DNA from: an uncultured Sphingomonadaceae bacterium
GTDB lineage: Bacteria; Pseudomonadota; Alphaproteobacteria; Sphingomonadales; Sphingomonadaceae
DNA length: 64,000 bases
Assembly (NCBI GenBank): GCA_947495985.1
Contig: CANMBD010000001.1
Location: 930,001-994,000, forward strand
Direction of reading: 5' to 3'
Shown here: piece after piece, positions 1 to 9,758 of the stretch
Layout of the letters: each line of letters opens with the position of its first letter
How positions within the stretch are numbered: the stretch's first letter is position 1
Made by a program: the position numbers and the translations under genes
The notes under the pieces: model-generated
The model's database searches: none
What the model saw: only the letters and a program-made list of their open reading frames with translations
What the model was told of the DNA's origin: nothing

Positions 1-949
1 TATCGAGGTCTTCCAGCGTTGCAATGACTGGCAAACGACCAACAAACTCAGGAATAAGACCGAATTTCAAAAGATCCTCTGGTTCACCTTCGGCCAGCAG
101 CTTGCCAACCTTACGCTCTTCCGGCGCCGCGACATGAGCGCCAAAACCGATGGATTTGGCTTCCAGCCTGTCACCAATGATTTTTTCCAGACCAGCAAAA
201 GCGCCGCCACAGATAAACAGGATATTGGTGGTATCGACCTGCAGGAATTCCTGTTGAGGATGTTTGCGACCGCCTTGTGGTGGAACACTGGCAGTCGTTC
301 CTTCCATAAGCTTCAGCAAGGCCTGCTGGACGCCCTCACCCGATACATCGCGGGTAATGGACGGATTTTCAGCCTTGCGGCTGATTTTGTCGATTTCATC
401 GATATAAACGATGCCGCGCTGCGCCTTTTCGACATTATAGTCGGAGGATTGCAGCAGCTTGAGAATGATATTCTCGACATCTTCACCGACATAGCCGGCT
501 TCGGTCAGCGTGGTGGCGTCAGCCATCGTAAACGGCACGTCAAAGGTTTTCGCCAGAGTCTGCGCTAGAAGCGTCTTACCACAACCTGTTGGACCGACGA
601 GTAGAATGTTCGATTTGGCAAGCTCAATATCACCGGATTTCGCCGCGTGGTTGAGGCGCTTATAGTGATTGTGGACAGCGACAGACAAAACCCGCTTCGC
701 CCGGTCCTGACCGATCACATAGTCGTTCAATACGTCGCAAATTTCCTGAGGCGAAGGCACTTCGCCATCTTTTTTGCCGGTTATCGCGCCCTTGGTTTCT
801 TCGCGAATGATGTCGTTGCAAAGCTCTACGCATTCATCACAGATGAAAACGGTTGGTCCGGCAATCAACTTGCGGACTTCATGCTGGGATTTTCCGCAGA
901 AAGAGCAATAAAGCGTGCTCTTCGAATCAGATCCCGTCAATTTCGTCAT
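1..949 (-). CDS. clpX: ClpX, ATP-binding subunit of Clp protease (C-terminus cut by window edge)
   Basis: AAA+ unfoldase that recognises substrates and feeds them to ClpP in the cytoplasm. The ATG at 949-947 opens with a zinc-binding domain (Cys15, Cys18, Cys37, Cys40) as in all ClpX. The Walker A motif GPTGCGKT lies at residues 119-126. Residues 1-316 are present; roughly the last hundred residues of a normal ClpX lie outside the window. It follows clpP on the same strand with a gap of about 140 bases, the usual clpP-clpX order, so the two are probably co-transcribed. I see no strong terminator in the gap. Confidence 0.97.
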   Translation of the reverse strand, partial: MTKLTGSDSKSTLYCSFCGKSQHEVRKLIAGPTVFICDECVELCNDIIREETKGAITGKKDGEVPSPQEICDVLNDYVIGQDRAKRVLSVAVHNHYKRLNHAAKSGDIELAKSNILLVGPTGCGKTLLAQTLAKTFDVPFTMADATTLTEAGYVGEDVENIILKLLQSSDYNVEKAQRGIVYIDEIDKISRKAENPSITRDVSGEGVQQALLKLMEGTTASVPPQGGRKHPQQEFLQVDTTNILFICGGAFAGLEKIIGDRLEAKSIGFGAHVAAPEERKVGKLLAEGEPEDLLKFGLIPEFVGRLPVIATLEDLD

Positions 950-1089
950 AAAAAGTCCTTAAAACTGGGCTAGAAACTGCAATCTAACTTCCAAAATACA
1001 AAATGCTACCGCTTTTTTCGGCACCATCTATTGCTACTCATAAGCCTATCAAAAGCGGCTTAATTTTCATTTAGGTGCGCGATAACGCC

Positions 1090-1716
1090 TTATTTAGCAT
1101 CTTCATCGGCAGGTTTTGGCCGTTTGTCGTAAACTTCGTCGACAATGCCAAAGGCTTTGGCTTCATCAGCCTCCAGGAACGTGTCCCGGTCCATCGCCTT
1201 TTCGATCTCTTTGATCGGTTTACCGGTATATTTGGCGTAAAGCTCATTCATCCGGCTGCGAATGCGCAAGATTTCCTTGGCCTGAATTTCGATATCTGAT
1301 GCCATGCCCTGAGCACCACCAGAAGGCTGATGCACCATGATCCGGGCATTGGTCGTCGCCATACGCATACCAGGCTCACCGGAAGCCAGCAGGAAACTGC
1401 CCATGGAAGCCGCCTGACCGACGCAAACTGTACCGACGCGAGGACGGATATATTGCATTGTATCGTGAATGGCCATGCCCGCGGTTACAACACCGCCGGG
1501 TGAGTTGATGTACAGATAAATATCTTTCTTCGGGTTTTCCGACTCCAGAAACAAGAGCTGGGCGGTGATGATCGAAGCCATACCATCCTCAACTTGACCA
1601 GTTACAAAGACGATACGCTCGCGCAGCAACCGTGAAAAAATGTCAAAGCTGCGCTCTCCGCGGTTGGATTGCTCAATAACGACGGGAACAAGAGCGTCGA
1701 CGATCGGATCATGCAT
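1090..1716 (-). CDS. clpP: ClpP, proteolytic subunit of Clp protease
   Basis: Serine peptidase that forms the tetradecameric proteolytic chamber partnering ClpX (and ClpA). The 208 residues match the family length. The catalytic triad is intact: Ser104 in GQAASMGS, His129 in VHQPSGG and Asp178 in MDRD, with spacings of 25 and 49 residues as in E. coli ClpP. It lies directly upstream of clpX on the same strand. A heat-shock-like promoter is visible about 80 bases upstream. This is the canonical clpP of the window; a second divergent copy starts at 1941. Confidence 0.98.
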   Translation of the reverse strand: MHDPIVDALVPVVIEQSNRGERSFDIFSRLLRERIVFVTGQVEDGMASIITAQLLFLESENPKKDIYLYINSPGGVVTAGMAIHDTMQYIRPRVGTVCVGQAASMGSFLLASGEPGMRMATTNARIMVHQPSGGAQGMASDIEIQAKEILRIRSRMNELYAKYTGKPIKEIEKAMDRDTFLEADEAKAFGIVDEVYDKRPKPADEDAK

Positions 1717-1795
1717 GGTATTTTAGTGCCTTCTGTGAAAATCAGGATATGAAAATGGAGGTCCCGTGAACCGGAGTCCCCATCCGTTCAGCCCT

Positions 1796-1824
1796 ACATC
1801 GGTGTATCTTAAGCAATGTTCAAG
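1796..1824 (-). promoter_or_regulatory. Candidate RpoH (sigma-32) heat-shock promoter for clpP-clpX
   Basis: On the minus strand, CTTGAA (1824-1819) is followed after about 15-16 bases by ACCGATGTA (1803-1795). This resembles the sigma-32 pattern CTTGAA, 13-17 bases, CCCCATnT, with two mismatches in the -10 box. It lies about 80 bases upstream of the clpP start. clpP is a classic heat-shock gene, which fits, but the match is by eye only. Confidence 0.45.
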
Positions 1825-1940
1825 TCGGTTAAGGATTTTTTCCAAGCCAACATGGTCATTGGATGACATTGCGCATCAAATAACCCGCGGCTATGCTTGT
1901 CGGACAATCAAGAACCCCCCCGTTTTTGCAGGAGATAATT

Positions 1941-2552
1941 ATGCCATCATATTCGCCTTCCATTCCCGAATTTCATGCCGATGAGGACAATGGAGCGTCA
2001 AATCCTATGGCCTTCATGATGCAACGGATGCTGGAAACGCGGACGGTGATGATCTTCGGCGGAGTCGATCAGAAACTGGCAGAACGGGTGTCCGCGCAGA
2101 TGCTCTATCTTGACCATGTCAGTGACGACCCCATCCGGCTACTCATCAATTCACCGGGTGGCCATGTGGAATCGGGCGATACGATCCACGATCTTATTGA
2201 GTATATCAGCGCGCCCGTTGCGGTGATCGGCACCGGTTGGGTGGCCAGCATCGCCACGCATATTTTCCTGGGTGTCCCGGCAAAACAGCGTTTCTGTCTG
2301 CCCAACACAAGGTTTCTAATCCATCAGCCCTCTGGCGGTGCGGGCGGAAAAGCCTCCGATATCGCCATCCAGGCCGAAGAAATTGTCAAAATGCGGGAAC
2401 GTATCGCTCAAAAAATAGCCGAAGCGACCGGACAATCGATTGACCGTGTGCGCAAGGATATCGACCGCGATTACTGGATGTCGATAGATGAAGCCAAGAA
2501 ATATGGAATATTGGGCACTGTCATCAAGAAAGCTGATGAAGTAAGCTTCTAA
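1941..2552 (+). CDS. Second ClpP-family protease subunit
   Basis: A 203-residue ClpP paralogue transcribed divergently from clpP-clpX. The ATG at 1941 is chosen because GGAG stands 7 bases before it; an upstream in-frame start at 1893 lacks this. The catalytic Ser (VASIA), His (IHQPSGG) and Asp (IDRD) keep the family spacing of 25 and 49 residues, so it should be active. Around the serine it reads GWVASIA instead of the usual GQAASMG, and the N-terminus is longer and acidic. Related ClpP-like subunits occur beside the main clpP in several alphaproteobacteria. It could form mixed or separate chambers; no dedicated chaperone is seen here. Confidence 0.9.
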   Translation: MPSYSPSIPEFHADEDNGASNPMAFMMQRMLETRTVMIFGGVDQKLAERVSAQMLYLDHVSDDPIRLLINSPGGHVESGDTIHDLIEYISAPVAVIGTGWVASIATHIFLGVPAKQRFCLPNTRFLIHQPSGGAGGKASDIAIQAEEIVKMRERIAQKIAEATGQSIDRVRKDIDRDYWMSIDEAKKYGILGTVIKKADEVSF

Positions 2553-2561
2553 ACAAACAAG

Positions 2562-2592
2562 CTGGCCGGAAATGCGATGCATGTCCGGCCAG
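2562..2592 (-). terminator. Hairpin between convergent clpP paralogue and tig
   Basis: A perfect 9-base inverted repeat, CTGGCCGGA (2562-2570) and TCCGGCCAG (2584-2592), sits in the 53-base gap between two convergent genes. Read on the minus strand it is followed by CTTGTTTGTTT, a moderately T-rich tract, so it most likely terminates tig. On the plus strand no T-run follows. Confidence 0.65.
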
Positions 2593-2605
2593 TTCATAAG
2601 CCAAA

Positions 2606-4144
2606 TTATTTTTTAGCGGCAGGCTTTTTGGCCGCTGGTTTCTTCGCAGCGGGTTTCTTCGCAGGTGCTTTCTTGGCTGGCGCTTTAGCTGCAGCTTTTT
2701 TCGCAGGAGCCGCTTTTGCAGCTGGTTTCTTTGCTGCCGGCTTTTTAGCGGCCGGCTTCTTGGCGGCAGCCTTCTTCGCCGATGCCTTTTTCTTGGCTGG
2801 CTTGGCTTCCGCTTCGTCTTCCGCCTCGATAGCTTCTTCCAACTGCTCGCGAGTTACCGTTTTGTCAGTAATCTCCGCTTTTTCGAACAGGAAGTCGACG
2901 ACCTTGTCTTCATACATCGGCGCACGTAGCTGAGCGGCAGCCATCTGGTCCTGCTGGATATATTCCACGAACCGCTGGCGATCTTCTTCGCGATATTGCT
3001 GAGCCGCCTGCTGGATCAGCATGGACATTTCCTGCTGGCTGACTTCGACGCCATTGGCCTGGCCGATTTCCGAGAGAAGCAAACCAAGGCGAACACGGCG
3101 GACGGCAATCTCGCGATATTCGTCCTTCTCGTCTTCCATTTCTTTCTTCGCTGCTTCAGGATCTTCTTCCTGAGCCGCTTCCTGCTCCAGTTGCTGCCAG
3201 ATCTGGTTAAATTCGGCTTCGACCATGGTCGGCGGCACTTCAAAATCATGGGATGCTGCCAATTGATCGAGCAACTTGCGCTTCATGTGCGTGCGGGTCA
3301 GGCCGTTCAGTTCCTGTTCGATCTGGCCTTTCAGCAATTCGCGCAACTGGTCGAGACCTTCCAGACCCATGGATTTCGCCATCTCGTCATCGGCCTTGGA
3401 TGCTTTCGCAGTCTGAACTTCGCCAATAACGACATCAAAAGTCGCGTCTTTGCCTTTCAGGGTCTCGACATTATAATCTTTCGGGAAGGTCACTTTGACC
3501 AACACTTCATCATTGGCTTTCTTGCCAACCAACTGGTCTTCGAAACCGGGGATCAAGCGGCCAGAGCCAAGCTCAATCGCCATGCCCTCACCCTTGCCGC
3601 CATCAAATGGCACGCCGTCCACTTTGCCTTCAAAATCGATCAGACACTGGTCGCCGATTTTGGCTTTGTAGCTCTTGGCTGCCGTTTCAAACTGCTTTTG
3701 GCTTTCGGCAAATTTGTCGAGCGATTCCTGAACCGTTTTCTCGTCTGCCTCGACCTGCAAGCGCTCCAGTTTGATACCATCAACAGATGGTGTCGGCACG
3801 TCTGGCAATATCTCTAGCTCAACCTTGACTTCAGCATCTTTGCCAGCTTCATAGCCATCAGCCAGGGTAACGCTAGGCTGCATCGCGGGGCGCAGTTTGT
3901 TGTCAGCGATTGTTTTTTCAACGCTTTCCTGAACGGTGCTGCTCAGCGCATCCTGCATCAAGGCATCATTATGCATCTTGCGAACCAGATTCGCTGGAAC
4001 CTTGCCTTTGCGGAAACCGGGCATATTGACCTGTGGAGCCAGTTTCTTGACCTCATTATCAACGCGTGTTTCAATGTCCTTCGCGGAGATTTTGATGTCA
4101 TAGGCCCGTTTCAGACCTTCGTTCAGCGTTTCAACAATCTGCAT
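2606..4144 (-). CDS. tig: Trigger factor with H1-like Lys/Ala/Pro tail
   Basis: Ribosome-associated chaperone that binds nascent chains at the exit tunnel. The N-terminal ribosome-binding domain carries the signature GFRKGKVP near residue 44. The FKBP-like peptidyl-prolyl isomerase domain follows (DFEGKVDGVPF, then the LGSGRLIPGFE stretch), then the helical C-terminal domain. At 512 residues it is about 80 longer than E. coli TF. The excess is a tail of some 66 residues (447-512) built from AAKKPAAKK-type repeats, like histone H1 or sphingomonad HU variants. The tail is expected to bind nucleic acid or rRNA. Start ATG at 4144 is unambiguous. Confidence 0.97.
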   Translation of the reverse strand: MQIVETLNEGLKRAYDIKISAKDIETRVDNEVKKLAPQVNMPGFRKGKVPANLVRKMHNDALMQDALSSTVQESVEKTIADNKLRPAMQPSVTLADGYEAGKDAEVKVELEILPDVPTPSVDGIKLERLQVEADEKTVQESLDKFAESQKQFETAAKSYKAKIGDQCLIDFEGKVDGVPFDGGKGEGMAIELGSGRLIPGFEDQLVGKKANDEVLVKVTFPKDYNVETLKGKDATFDVVIGEVQTAKASKADDEMAKSMGLEGLDQLRELLKGQIEQELNGLTRTHMKRKLLDQLAASHDFEVPPTMVEAEFNQIWQQLEQEAAQEEDPEAAKKEMEDEKDEYREIAVRRVRLGLLLSEIGQANGVEVSQQEMSMLIQQAAQQYREEDRQRFVEYIQQDQMAAAQLRAPMYEDKVVDFLFEKAEITDKTVTREQLEEAIEAEDEAEAKPAKKKASAKKAAAKKPAAKKPAAKKPAAKAAPAKKAAAKAPAKKAPAKKPAAKKPAAKKPAAKK

Positions 4145-4197
4145 GATTACCCTTTAATGCCTTCATTATTTCTATTTCGACCTGTTTTTCGGTGTTT

Positions 4198-4282
4198 TGG
4201 TGCGGGCGAAGGGACTCGAACCCCCACACCCGAAGATACCAGAACCTAAATCTGGCGCGTCTACCAATTCCGCCACGCCCGC
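4198..4282 (-). tRNA. tRNA-Leu (anticodon UAG)
   Basis: On the minus strand the acceptor arm GCGGGCG (4282-4276) pairs with CGCCCGC (4208-4202), followed by discriminator A and an encoded CCA (4200-4198). The anticodon stem CCAGA/TCTGG holds the loop TTTAGGT, giving anticodon UAG. The long variable arm of a class II tRNA is present and the T loop GTTCGAGTC is normal. It stands between tig and gatB on the same strand. Confidence 0.97.
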
Positions 4283-4397
4283 ACGAGTTACACCGTCAAA
4301 TCACTATCGAATTTTGATTGACGCGTGCGCCTAGCGGAAAGGTGCCCAAAGGGCAAGCCCGCTTTGCGCGTTCGCGTCGCTAATTTACCCCGCCCGA

Positions 4398-5894
4398 TTA
4401 GCCTGCCGGGCCAAGCGTCTTTTTCAAAAGCTCATTCACAACCTGTGGATTGGCTTTACCCTGCATTGCCTTCATCGTTTGACCGACGAAGAAACCGAAC
4501 AATTTGTCCTTGCCGCCGCGATATTCGGTGACCTTGTCTTCATTTGCAGCCATTACATCAGCGATGACTTTCTCGATCGCGCCGGTGTCGGATTCCTGCT
4601 TCAGGCCCTTTTCCTCCACGATTTTAGCTGCACCATCGCCGGTTTCGAGCATGATTTCGAACACCTGCTTAGCGATTTTGCCGGAAATTGTCCCATCTGC
4701 GATCAGGCCGAGAAGCTCTGCGGCCTGCTGCGGGGATACCGGGCTTTGCTCAATGGACAGTCCCATTTTGTTGAGCGCACCAAATAGCTCAGATGTCAGC
4801 CAATTGGCCGCCGAGCTTGCGATTTTTTCTGGCTCGTCGGTCGTTTCCAGCAGTTCTTCGAACCAGAGCGCGGTTTCATGCTCGGCCGTTAGAACCGCTG
4901 CATTATAGGCGCTTAAACCTAGAACATTTTTGTACCGTGCCCGTTTTTCGTCCGGGAGTTCCGGCAAGCTGGCTTTGCAGTTGAAGATGAAGTCTTCTTC
5001 CAGTTCTAGCGGCAGCAAGTCGGGATCAGGGAAATAACGATAATCATGCGCATCTTCCTTGGAGCGCATCGAGCGGGTTTCGTTCCGGTCTGGATCAAAC
5101 AGGCGCGTTTCCTGAACAATTTCGCCGCCCTCTTCTAGCACATCGACCTGACGCTGGGCTTCATATTCAATCACTTGCTGAATAAAGCGCAGGGAGTTCA
5201 CGTTTTTGGTCTCTGTCCGAATACCCAGTTTCTCGCCAGGTTTGCGGACAGAAACATTAACGTCTGCGCGCATGCTGCCCTGCTCCATATTGCCATCACA
5301 GCTGCCTACATAACGCAGAATTGATCTAAGCTTACGGACATAAGCCGCTGCTTCCTTGGGTGATGTCATATCCGGCATCGATACAATTTCCATCAAAGCG
5401 ACACCACAACGGTTGAGATCGACGTAGCTCATCGTTGGATGCTGATCATGCATCAGCTTGCCCGCATCCTGTTCGATATGAATGCGTTCCACGCCTACGG
5501 TCTTGCCATGGGCGTCCGGATCTTTCTCATCGAGAGAAATCTCGACTTTCCCCTCACCCACTATCGGATGATAAAGCTGGGAAATCTGATAGCCTTGCGG
5601 CAGATCGGCGTAGAAATAGTTTTTCCGGTCGAAACGCGAATATTTGTTGATCTGGGCGTTGAGAGCAAGGCCAGTACGTACGGCCTGACGAACACATTCC
5701 TTGTTCAACACTGGTAGCATACCGGGCATCGCGGCATCGACAAGGCTGACCTGCGTGTTCGGTTCTGCGCCAAATTCAGTGGATGCGCCGGAAAAGAGCT
5801 TCGCGTTCGAAGTGATCTGCGCGTGCACTTCAAGGCCAATCACGACCTCCCATTCGCCGGTTGCGCCTTGGATACGATATGTTGATTCAGTCAT
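4398..5894 (-). CDS. gatB: Aspartyl/glutamyl-tRNA amidotransferase subunit B
   Basis: GatB is the kinase/transamidase subunit of GatCAB, which converts misacylated Glu-tRNA(Gln) or Asp-tRNA(Asn) to the amide form. The N-terminal signature [12 protein letters not shown] and the metal/ATP-site stretch [19 protein letters not shown] are clear. The YqeY-like tail domain fills the last 150 residues, and 498 residues is normal. The start ATG overlaps the stop of the small upstream gene as ATGA, implying translational coupling. In most genomes gatA would stand directly before it; here a 122-codon gene intervenes. Confidence 0.98.
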   Translation of the reverse strand: MTESTYRIQGATGEWEVVIGLEVHAQITSNAKLFSGASTEFGAEPNTQVSLVDAAMPGMLPVLNKECVRQAVRTGLALNAQINKYSRFDRKNYFYADLPQGYQISQLYHPIVGEGKVEISLDEKDPDAHGKTVGVERIHIEQDAGKLMHDQHPTMSYVDLNRCGVALMEIVSMPDMTSPKEAAAYVRKLRSILRYVGSCDGNMEQGSMRADVNVSVRKPGEKLGIRTETKNVNSLRFIQQVIEYEAQRQVDVLEEGGEIVQETRLFDPDRNETRSMRSKEDAHDYRYFPDPDLLPLELEEDFIFNCKASLPELPDEKRARYKNVLGLSAYNAAVLTAEHETALWFEELLETTDEPEKIASSAANWLTSELFGALNKMGLSIEQSPVSPQQAAELLGLIADGTISGKIAKQVFEIMLETGDGAAKIVEEKGLKQESDTGAIEKVIADVMAANEDKVTEYRGGKDKLFGFFVGQTMKAMQGKANPQVVNELLKKTLGPAG

Positions 5895-6259
5895 ACGACC
5901 CCCTTTGATAGGCTAGAGGTATCAATTGGTTTCGGTGGAGATGTATTTTTGAAATTTGTCGGAATAGAAAAACGGATACGACTAATGGTTGAACTTTCGT
6001 TTCCTTCTTCGGCACCAAGATTTGCACCTATCCCAAATACAGCTACTTTCATTCCACTATCTACTTTCCCTGAAGCTTTGGCCGACACAGCTACATCGAA
6101 TTCGATCTCTGTTGGAGCGGTGAAGCCAAATACACCTGTCCCATGCGCCGACTCGATTTGAGTTCCTTGTGCTTCTCCGATTCCGGCAGCAACTGCTTTC
6201 AGAGTGCTAGCTACAAAGGCCTCAAGCTCTTCTGCGTCGGCTTTTTTGCTCACCACCAC
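5891..6259 (-). CDS. Small unrecognised gene inside the gatCAB operon (Trypco2-like?)
   Basis: A 122-residue soluble protein with no signal peptide. A predicted amphipathic helix (about residues 8-30) is followed by alternating hydrophobic strands ([20 protein letters not shown]) and a last strand SRIRFSIP. This helix-plus-sheet plan, with a short final strand, resembles the trypsin-co-occurring domain 2 (Trypco2) family known from NTPase/peptidase signalling contexts. The resemblance is weak and made by eye. Its start lies inside the end of gatA (10-base overlap) and its TGA overlaps gatB's ATG, so it is coupled on both sides. By hand count 5941-6240 is about 46% GC, with the 3' third near 35-40%, lower than its neighbours, which suggests recent insertion. 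Confidence 0.75.
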   Translation of the reverse strand: MVVSKKADAEELEAFVASTLKAVAAGIGEAQGTQIESAHGTGVFGFTAPTEIEFDVAVSAKASGKVDSGMKVAVFGIGANLGAEEGNESSTISRIRFSIPTNFKNTSPPKPIDTSSLSKGVV

Positions 6260-7734
6260 TGCTCCGGCTTAGCAACAAAGCCAGCGCGTTCTTCCAATGC
6301 TAGACCGGCGTTAAACACGCCCTGTTCGTCCAGTGCCTTACCAATAATCTGCAATCCCAAGGGAAGCCCCTGCCCGTCCAGTCCTGCTGGTACCGACATA
6401 GCCGGCAATCCCGCAAGACTGCTCGGAACGGTGAACACGTCATTCAGATACATCGCCAACGGATCATCAGCTTTCTCACCCAATCCAAAGGCTGCGCTAG
6501 GTGCTGTTGGCGTCAGCAGTAAATCACAGCTTTCCCAAGCCTTGTCGAAATCCTGCGAGATCAGCGTCCGCACTTTCTGCGCCTGTGTGTAATAGGCGTC
6601 GTAATAGCCGGCGGACAGCACGTAGGTACCGATCATGATCCGGCGCTTCACCTCAGGGCCAAAGCCAGATTCGCGGGTAGCGGCATACATATCCTGCAGC
6701 CCTGCCCCGTCCGGCAAGTCCCGCATTCCATAACGCACACCGTCATAGCGCGCGAGGTTGGAGGAGGCCTCTGCAGGCGCGATGATATAATATGCGGGCA
6801 GAGCATATTTGGTGTGCGGCAGGGATACATCGACGATTTTCGCCCCCGCATCTTTCAGCCACTCTATACCTTGCTGCCACAGCGCATCAATTTCCGGTGG
6901 CATATTGTCGACCCGATATTCCTTGGGGATACCTATGCGCTTGCCGGTAAGATCGCTTTTCAGGCCCGCTTCCCATTCGGGAACTGGCAGATCCAGCGAT
7001 GTTGAATCCTTGGGATCAAAGCCTGTCATCGCTTCCAGCATGATCGCGCAATCGCGGACATCATGCGCCATGGGACCTGCCTGATCGAGCGAGCTGGCGA
7101 AGGCAATCGTGCCCCAACGCGAACAGCGGCCATATGTAGGCTTGAAGCCGGTAATGCCTACAAAGGCAGCAGGTTGGCGGATGGAACCGCCCGTATCGGT
7201 TCCGGTTGCTGCCGGACAGATACGACCGGAGACTACTGCTGCGCTTCCGCCGGAAGAACCACCGGGCGCCAGATCAGTATTGCCGCCATCATTGCGCCGC
7301 CATGGCGAAATCACATTGCCAAAAGCACTGGTTTCATTGGACGAACCCATAGCAAACTGGTCCATGTTCAGCTTGCCGAGCATGCCGGCACCAGCCTTGA
7401 ACAGGTTCGCGGAAACGGTGGACTCATATTGCGGCGTAAAACCATCCAGAATCACGCTACCAGCAGTCGTTGCAACGCCTTCGGTGCAGAACAGGTCTTT
7501 CATGCCAATCGGCACGCCAGCCATTTTGCCCAGCGTTTCGCCAGCGGCTTTAGCTTTGTCAGTTGCTTCGGCAGCGGCCAGCGCATGATCCGGTGTTTCC
7601 ACCAGCACCGCGTTTAGCGACTTAGCCGCGCTTACCCGGTCGATAAATGTCTCGGCAACTTCCTTGGCCGTGAAATCGCCAGACGCCACGCCTGTGCGGA
7701 TACCCGCAATGCCCAGTTCAAAAATCTCAGCCAT
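6250..7734 (-). CDS. gatA: Aspartyl/glutamyl-tRNA amidotransferase subunit A
   Basis: The amidase-signature glutaminase of GatCAB, which releases ammonia for transfer to the misacylated tRNA. The Ser-cisSer-Lys triad is visible: Lys79 in PIGMKDLF, the cis-serine in GGSSGGS (about residue 160) and nucleophile Ser184 in [10 protein letters not shown]. Its 494 residues match the family. The ATG overlaps the gatC stop by one base (TAATG). Its 3' end overlaps the start of the small inserted gene at 6259. Confidence 0.98.
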   Translation of the reverse strand: MAEIFELGIAGIRTGVASGDFTAKEVAETFIDRVSAAKSLNAVLVETPDHALAAAEATDKAKAAGETLGKMAGVPIGMKDLFCTEGVATTAGSVILDGFTPQYESTVSANLFKAGAGMLGKLNMDQFAMGSSNETSAFGNVISPWRRNDGGNTDLAPGGSSGGSAAVVSGRICPAATGTDTGGSIRQPAAFVGITGFKPTYGRCSRWGTIAFASSLDQAGPMAHDVRDCAIMLEAMTGFDPKDSTSLDLPVPEWEAGLKSDLTGKRIGIPKEYRVDNMPPEIDALWQQGIEWLKDAGAKIVDVSLPHTKYALPAYYIIAPAEASSNLARYDGVRYGMRDLPDGAGLQDMYAATRESGFGPEVKRRIMIGTYVLSAGYYDAYYTQAQKVRTLISQDFDKAWESCDLLLTPTAPSAAFGLGEKADDPLAMYLNDVFTVPSSLAGLPAMSVPAGLDGQGLPLGLQIIGKALDEQGVFNAGLALEERAGFVAKPEQWW

Positions 7735-8021
7735 TATTCGATCACCTTCGGCACGCCAAAGAAGCCGTGTTCCGCCACCGGCGCATTGGCAAGAACCTTG
7801 TCACGGACATTACCATCGCTGACCACGTCATCGCGCAGTCGCAATTTGTTGGGGATGACCGCGGTCATCGGCTCGACCTTTGAGCAATCCACTTCGCCCA
7901 GCTGTTCGACCCATCCGAGTATATTGTTAAGCTCTGGTACCAGTGCGTCGGCTTCTGCCTCAGTTACGGCGATCCGAGACAGGCTTGCGATCTTTTTGAC
8001 GGTTTCTTTATCGACTGACAT
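7734..8021 (-). CDS. gatC: Aspartyl/glutamyl-tRNA amidotransferase subunit C
   Basis: The 95-residue GatC clamps GatA onto GatB. The family pattern is plain: an N-terminal [10 protein letters not shown] helix, [11 protein letters not shown], then VEPM and LRDDVV. It heads the operon gatC-gatA-X-gatB, overlapping gatA by one base. A divergent DUF3089 gene starts 130 bases away, so the promoter must lie in 8022-8150. Confidence 0.97.
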   Translation of the reverse strand: MSVDKETVKKIASLSRIAVTEAEADALVPELNNILGWVEQLGEVDCSKVEPMTAVIPNKLRLRDDVVSDGNVRDKVLANAPVAEHGFFGVPKVIE

Positions 8022-8075
8022 AATTCATTCTTTATCGGTTCATCTTTTTTCGGGTAGGGGCACAATATATGTGTA

Positions 8076-8102
8076 CCTCGCGCCGCTAGCATTGGCGCGA
8101 GG
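8076..8102. repeat. Perfect inverted repeat between divergent gatC and DUF3089 gene
   Basis: CCTCGCGCC (8076-8084) and GGCGCGAGG (8094-8102) form a perfect 9-base inverted repeat around a 9-base loop. No T-run follows on either strand, so it is not an obvious terminator. It lies in the shared promoter region of two divergent transcription units and could be an operator or an mRNA leader structure. Confidence 0.5.
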
Positions 8103-8150
8103 CCGCTTCAAGTTGAATGAGCGGCTATAGCCCAAATTGGAGTAAAATAA

Positions 8151-9275
8151 TTGGCGCGTAAGTTTCTTTATTTCGTTGCAGCCTTGATCGTGTTGGTCAT
8201 CGCAGGGGCCTTTGTCCTGCGAATCTACGGTGAGGAACTGGCAGAAGTCGTATTCGTTCCCGATACCGAATTTCAGGCACAGGAAGTGCTGGAAAACAAT
8301 ATCTATGCCGATGTTGCCATGTGGTACGCCCGACCCGAGATCAAGAAAGGCAACCCTGCCCTGTGGCTGCCGCAAGGTTATGAACCCAATGGCGACGGAC
8401 CGAAAGAAGACCAGCGTGCGGCAATATTTTTCATCCACCCCACATCGTTCATTGATAAATCAAAATGGAACGCGCCTCTCGGACATAAAGAAACAGAAGA
8501 TCGTACGAAAATCTTCCTGCGCGGTCAGGCCAGCGCCTTTAACAAAGCTGGCGATGTCTGGGCTCCGCGCTATCGCCAGGCCACGCTCGGTGCTTTTCTA
8601 ACCGAGAAGAAAGAGGGGCAGCAAGCTCTGGATGCTGCCTATCAGGATGTCCTGATTGCTTTTGACTTTTTTATCAAAGAAGTTCCGGATGACCGCCCGA
8701 TCATATTGGCAGGCCATAGCCAGGGCAGCCTGCATCTTACCAATTTACTGAAAGACCGGGTTGCGGGCACTCCGCTCGCCAACCGCATTGTTGCGGCTTA
8801 TGTCGTTGGCTGGCCGGTGTCGATAGAGGCGGATGTCCCGGCTTTGGGCCTGGATGTCTGTGAAACGGCAGAACAAACCAATTGCCTGCTCAGCTGGGAG
8901 AGCTTTGCCGAACCTGCGGATTATGGCCGGATTGTTGAAGTTTATGACACGACCATCGGCTTTAACGGTGAGCCACGTAAAGACACAAATCTGCTGTGCA
9001 CCAACCCAATCAACGGAGACACCAATTCCGAATCACCTGCGGAACTGAATCTCGGAACGCTGGTGCCCAATGACGAGTTAAGCGACGCAACTCTGGTCGA
9101 AGGAGCGGTGCCGGCGCGCTGTGACGATCGCGGGTTCCTGCTTATCGGCGATCCACCGGATCTGGGCCCCTACACGCTGCCCGGCAATAATTATCATGTC
9201 TATGATTACAGCCTGTTCTGGCGTAACGTTCGCGAAGATGTGATGAAAAGGATGACTGCATTTCTCTCGCGCTAA
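8151..9275 (+). CDS. DUF3089 alpha/beta-hydrolase, membrane-anchored
   Basis: A 374-residue protein with one N-terminal membrane segment (about residues 5-24) and an alpha/beta-hydrolase body expected outside the cytoplasmic membrane. The nucleophile elbow GHSQGS puts the serine at residue 190. FIHPTSF near residue 95 and the CxxxxxxNC-type cysteines fit the DUF3089 family, whose substrate is unknown. The start is TTG at 8151, supported by GGAG at 8140-8143. Its stop overlaps the ruvX start by one base (TAATG). Confidence 0.88.
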   Translation: MARKFLYFVAALIVLVIAGAFVLRIYGEELAEVVFVPDTEFQAQEVLENNIYADVAMWYARPEIKKGNPALWLPQGYEPNGDGPKEDQRAAIFFIHPTSFIDKSKWNAPLGHKETEDRTKIFLRGQASAFNKAGDVWAPRYRQATLGAFLTEKKEGQQALDAAYQDVLIAFDFFIKEVPDDRPIILAGHSQGSLHLTNLLKDRVAGTPLANRIVAAYVVGWPVSIEADVPALGLDVCETAEQTNCLLSWESFAEPADYGRIVEVYDTTIGFNGEPRKDTNLLCTNPINGDTNSESPAELNLGTLVPNDELSDATLVEGAVPARCDDRGFLLIGDPPDLGPYTLPGNNYHVYDYSLFWRNVREDVMKRMTAFLSR

Positions 9276-9736
9276 TGACAGACGACCGGAGTGCTTTTCG
9301 GGCAGCCCTGCCCGACGGCGGGCGCTTGCTGGGGCTTGATGTTGGTACCAAGACGGTGGGCATGGCGCTATGCGATGCGCAGTGGATGATCGCGACCGCT
9401 GCGGAGACTATCGAACGCCGCAAATTCTCCAAGGATCTGGAGCGAATCAAAACGGTTATCGAGCAGCAACATGTGACGGGCTTTGTCGTTGGCCTTCCGC
9501 TCAACCTTGATGGCAGCCAGAGCAAACAGACTCAGGCGGCCAAATCCTTTGCCCAGAATCTACGTCCGGTTGGCCTCCCCATATTATTGTGGGATGAGCG
9601 CTGGAGCACGCAGGCCGTGACCCGCGATCTTATTGCGGCCGATGTCAGCCGGAAACGGCGCAGTAAAGTGGTCGACCAGATGGCGGCCGCTTATATCTTA
9701 CAAGGTGCAATTGACGGGCTTGCCGCCGTGGAATGA
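9275..9736 (+). CDS. ruvX: Putative pre-16S rRNA nuclease / Holliday junction resolvase-like RuvX
   Basis: YqgF/RuvX is a small RNase H-fold nuclease used in 16S rRNA 5'-end maturation and once proposed as a Holliday junction resolvase. The 153 residues open the fold with [14 protein letters not shown] (first catalytic Asp). They continue with [12 protein letters not shown] and end the core with LWDERWST and the [10 protein letters not shown] helix, all typical. It overlaps the upstream hydrolase gene by one base and lies just before pyrB. Confidence 0.95.
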   Translation: MTDDRSAFRAALPDGGRLLGLDVGTKTVGMALCDAQWMIATAAETIERRKFSKDLERIKTVIEQQHVTGFVVGLPLNLDGSQSKQTQAAKSFAQNLRPVGLPILLWDERWSTQAVTRDLIAADVSRKRRSKVVDQMAAAYILQGAIDGLAAVE

Positions 9737-9758
9737 TGCCTCTATAGGGCTGACTTTA

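Noticed and set aside
950..1089. Terminator between clpP and clpX
   Set aside because: Only a 5-base AAGCC/GGCTT pairing without a T-run is visible, so I do not call it.
2577..2933. Ala/Phe-rich open frame opposite the trigger factor tail
   Set aside because: It mirrors the Lys/Ala/Pro repeats of tig and has no independent support.
4198..4282. tRNA-Leu as an integration site
   Set aside because: No integrase, direct repeat of the tRNA 3' end or foreign block is found beside it; the same holds for tRNA-Arg.
9633..9758. Upstream extension of pyrB inside ruvX
   Set aside because: The extra residues are out of frame with ruvX coding and unlike PyrB; ATG 9759 gives the expected start.
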